In this document: piece after piece, positions 62,612-64,000 of the stretch
Position numbering within the stretch: position 1 is the first letter of the stretch
Layout of the letters: the number at the start of each line of letters is the position of its first letter
Source: Streptacidiphilus sp. 4-A2
Lineage (GTDB): Bacteria; Actinomycetota; Actinomycetes; Streptomycetales; Streptomycetaceae
Direction: 5' to 3'
DNA: 64,000 nucleotides
Assembly (NCBI GenBank): GCA_014284505.1
Contig: JAAFYY010000001.1
Location: 7,613,845-7,677,844, forward strand
Made by a program: the position numbers and the translations under genes
The notes under the pieces: model-generated
Database searches by the model: none
What the model saw: the letters and a program-made list of their open reading frames with translations, nothing else
Told to the model about the DNA's origin: nothing

Positions 62612-63943
62612 GTGCAGCGGTGGCAACCCAGGGCAGCGGGCGTCTCCGGGCCGGTGCTGCGCTCCGGACTGCTCAGCGGGGCGGCGGCCGGGGCATCGGT
62701 GTGGCCGCGATCGCCGTCCCGGTCTTCCTGCTGTGGGTCCTGTCGCCCTATGTCGAGGCGGGCAGCGGCGGTGTGCTCCGGCTGTCGGCCTGTCTGTGGC
62801 TGATGGCCCATGGCGCGGTGCTGCGCTTCGGCGGCACACCGCTCGGCGTGCCGCCGCTGCTGCTGACCGTGCCGGCGCTCGCGCTGCTGTACCGGACGGC
62901 GGTGCGGGCCGCCCGGGAGGCCGGGGCCGAGCGGGCCGGATCGCTGCTGGCCGGGGTGTGCGCGGGCTATCTGCTGGTCGGCGCGGCGGCGCTGGTGCTG
63001 GCGGTCGGCACGGGCGGGCCGCCGACGGTGGCCCCGGCGGGGGCGGCCGGACGACTGCTGCTGGTGGCGCTGCCGACGGCGGTGGCCGGGGTCCGCCGGG
63101 GGGCCGGGGCCTGGTGGTTCGATCCGCCGCTGTCCGCGCTGCTGCCCCAGCCGTCCTGGTCACGCCCGCTGCTGCGCGGCGCCGGCCGTCTGCTCGGCCG
63201 GGCCAGGGTGCCCGGCAGCGCCGGGGCGGTGCTGCGGGCCGGGCTGGGGCGGGCGCGGCCCTGTTCGGCGGGGAGCGCTGGCCTTCTCGGTGTCGCTGCT
63301 GCTGCGCTTCGGCAACGCCGGGACGGTCTCCGCGCAGCTGGCGCCGGATCTGGTCGGGCGGCTGGCGCTGCTGCTGCTGTGCGCGGTGATGCTGCCCAAC
63401 GCCGCGGTCTGGGCGGCGGCCTATGCGCTCGGTCCCGGCTTCGCGCTGGGCGGCGGCTTCGCGCCGCTGGCCGTCACGGCCGTCCAGCCACCGGCGTTTC
63501 CACTGTTCGCCGCGCTGCCCGCGCCCGGCCGGTCGTCGCTGGGGCTGCTGGCGCTGGCGGTGCCGGTGACGGCCGGGGTGGTGCTGGCCGCGCTCCTGGG
63601 GCGGGGCGGGGGAGTGGGGCGTGCTGGCGACGCTGCGCGCGGGCACCGCTGCCGCCGGATGCGCCGGGGCGCTGGTCGCCCTGTGCGCCTGGTTCTCCGG
63701 CGGGGCGCTGGGGTGGCGGCGCTGGCCCGGGTCGGCCCCTCGCCCTGGTGGACCGGTCTGGCGGCGTTCGGCTGGACGCTGCTGCTGGGCCTCCCCGGTG
63801 CGCTGCTGGTCCGCCGGCACCGGGGCGGCGGTCGCACCCCGGAGCCGGACGGCCCGAGCGGCCTCAGCCGCCGAGTTTCACCAGCCACTGCGGCGGCCGC
63901 GGTGACACGCTGGTGGCGCAGGTGTTGTAGACGGCCTGGGTGA
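62612..63943 (+). CDS. DUF6350 family multi-pass membrane protein
   Basis: Integral membrane protein of unknown function that usually precedes purN-purH in streptomycetes. GTG at 62612 (VQRWQPRAAGVSGPVLRSGL) chosen by frame; an ATG at 62601 would need a shift. About ten hydrophobic stretches, for example IAVPVFLLWVLSPYV, LLLTVPALALLYRTAV, GLLALAVPVTAGVVLAALLG and GLAAFGWTLLLGLPGALLV; the block LPNAAVWAAAYALGPGFALG is characteristic of the family. About 440 residues. Frame breaks near 62695, 63255, 63615 and 63715. The C-terminal 27 codons overlap the convergent gene, so the true stop may differ. Confidence 0.82.
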
Positions 63944-64000
63944 GGGCGTCGGTCTGGCAGTCGTAGTAATTCTTGTAGTACATCTGCACGCCGAAGGCCC
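63864..64000 (-). CDS. C-terminal end of an unidentified protein, cut by window edge
   Basis: A 45-codon open frame enters from the right edge and stops at TGA 63866-63864. Strong third-position GC bias and protein-like text (FGVQMYYKNYYDCQTDALTQ, then AVYNTC) show it is real: Tyr/Asn/Cys-rich, two Cys that could form a disulfide, and a final PPQWLVKLGG. Probably secreted or with an external domain. No family recognised. Confidence 0.7.
   Translation of the reverse strand, partial: AFGVQMYYKNYYDCQTDALTQAVYNTCATSVSPRPPQWLVKLGG

Overview
The window is about 73% G+C with strong third-position GC bias, and its gene order is that of a Streptomycetaceae chromosome core (Streptomyces, Kitasatospora or Streptacidiphilus). 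Decisive markers are whiD and bldM back to back, the orphan sigma factor shbA next to guaB/guaB3, groES-groEL1 behind two CIRCE operators, icmB, and a long run coaA-acpS-nnr-alr-tsaE-tsaB-rimI-tsaD. There is no rRNA, tRNA, phage, insertion sequence or CRISPR array. The window cuts coaA at the left edge and an unidentified minus-strand gene at the right edge.

Layout. 1-13.7 kb: CoA and carrier-protein priming (coaA, acpS), NAD(P)HX repair (nnr), cell wall (L,D-transpeptidase, alr), the t6A tRNA-modification genes, a lipoprotein deacetylase, a Uma2 protein and a methyltransferase. 13.7-16 kb: heat-shock-controlled groES-groEL1. 16-23.3 kb: MOSC, a LysR regulator, the developmental regulators whiD/bldM, shbA, then guaB and guaB3. 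23.4-29.6 kb: a membrane protein and three kinase-type genes, of which the middle one is a pseudokinase. 29.6-34.8 kb: a flavin disulfide oxidoreductase, an aldehyde dehydrogenase and a GMC oxidoreductase. 34.8-36.0 kb: about 1.25 kb without a convincing gene but with strong hairpins and a perfect palindrome. 36.0-38.5 kb: chorismate mutase behind a candidate aromatic leader-peptide attenuator, then guaA. 38.5-49.7 kb: Uma2, class II aldolase, DoxX, a PspC membrane protein facing a PspC histidine kinase/response regulator pair, KptA, PcrA, a lipase-like hydrolase and icmB. 49.8-57.8 kb: SWIM/DUF5691 genes divergent from MoxR/DUF5682/VWA genes, the most system-like and least understood cluster here. 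57.9-64 kb: a SpoIIAB-like ATPase, sucCD, a sigma-like membrane protein coupled to a small basic protein, and DUF6350.

Two things colour everything. First, many essential single-copy genes (coaA, acpS, tsaB, tsaD, guaB, guaA, sucD, pcrA, groEL1) carry one to ten one-base frame breaks, mostly losses in C or G runs. These look like sequencing or assembly errors, so such genes are annotated as whole genes with their breaks noted, and break positions are approximate. Second, several genes end in short TGA-containing repeats just past the stop codon.
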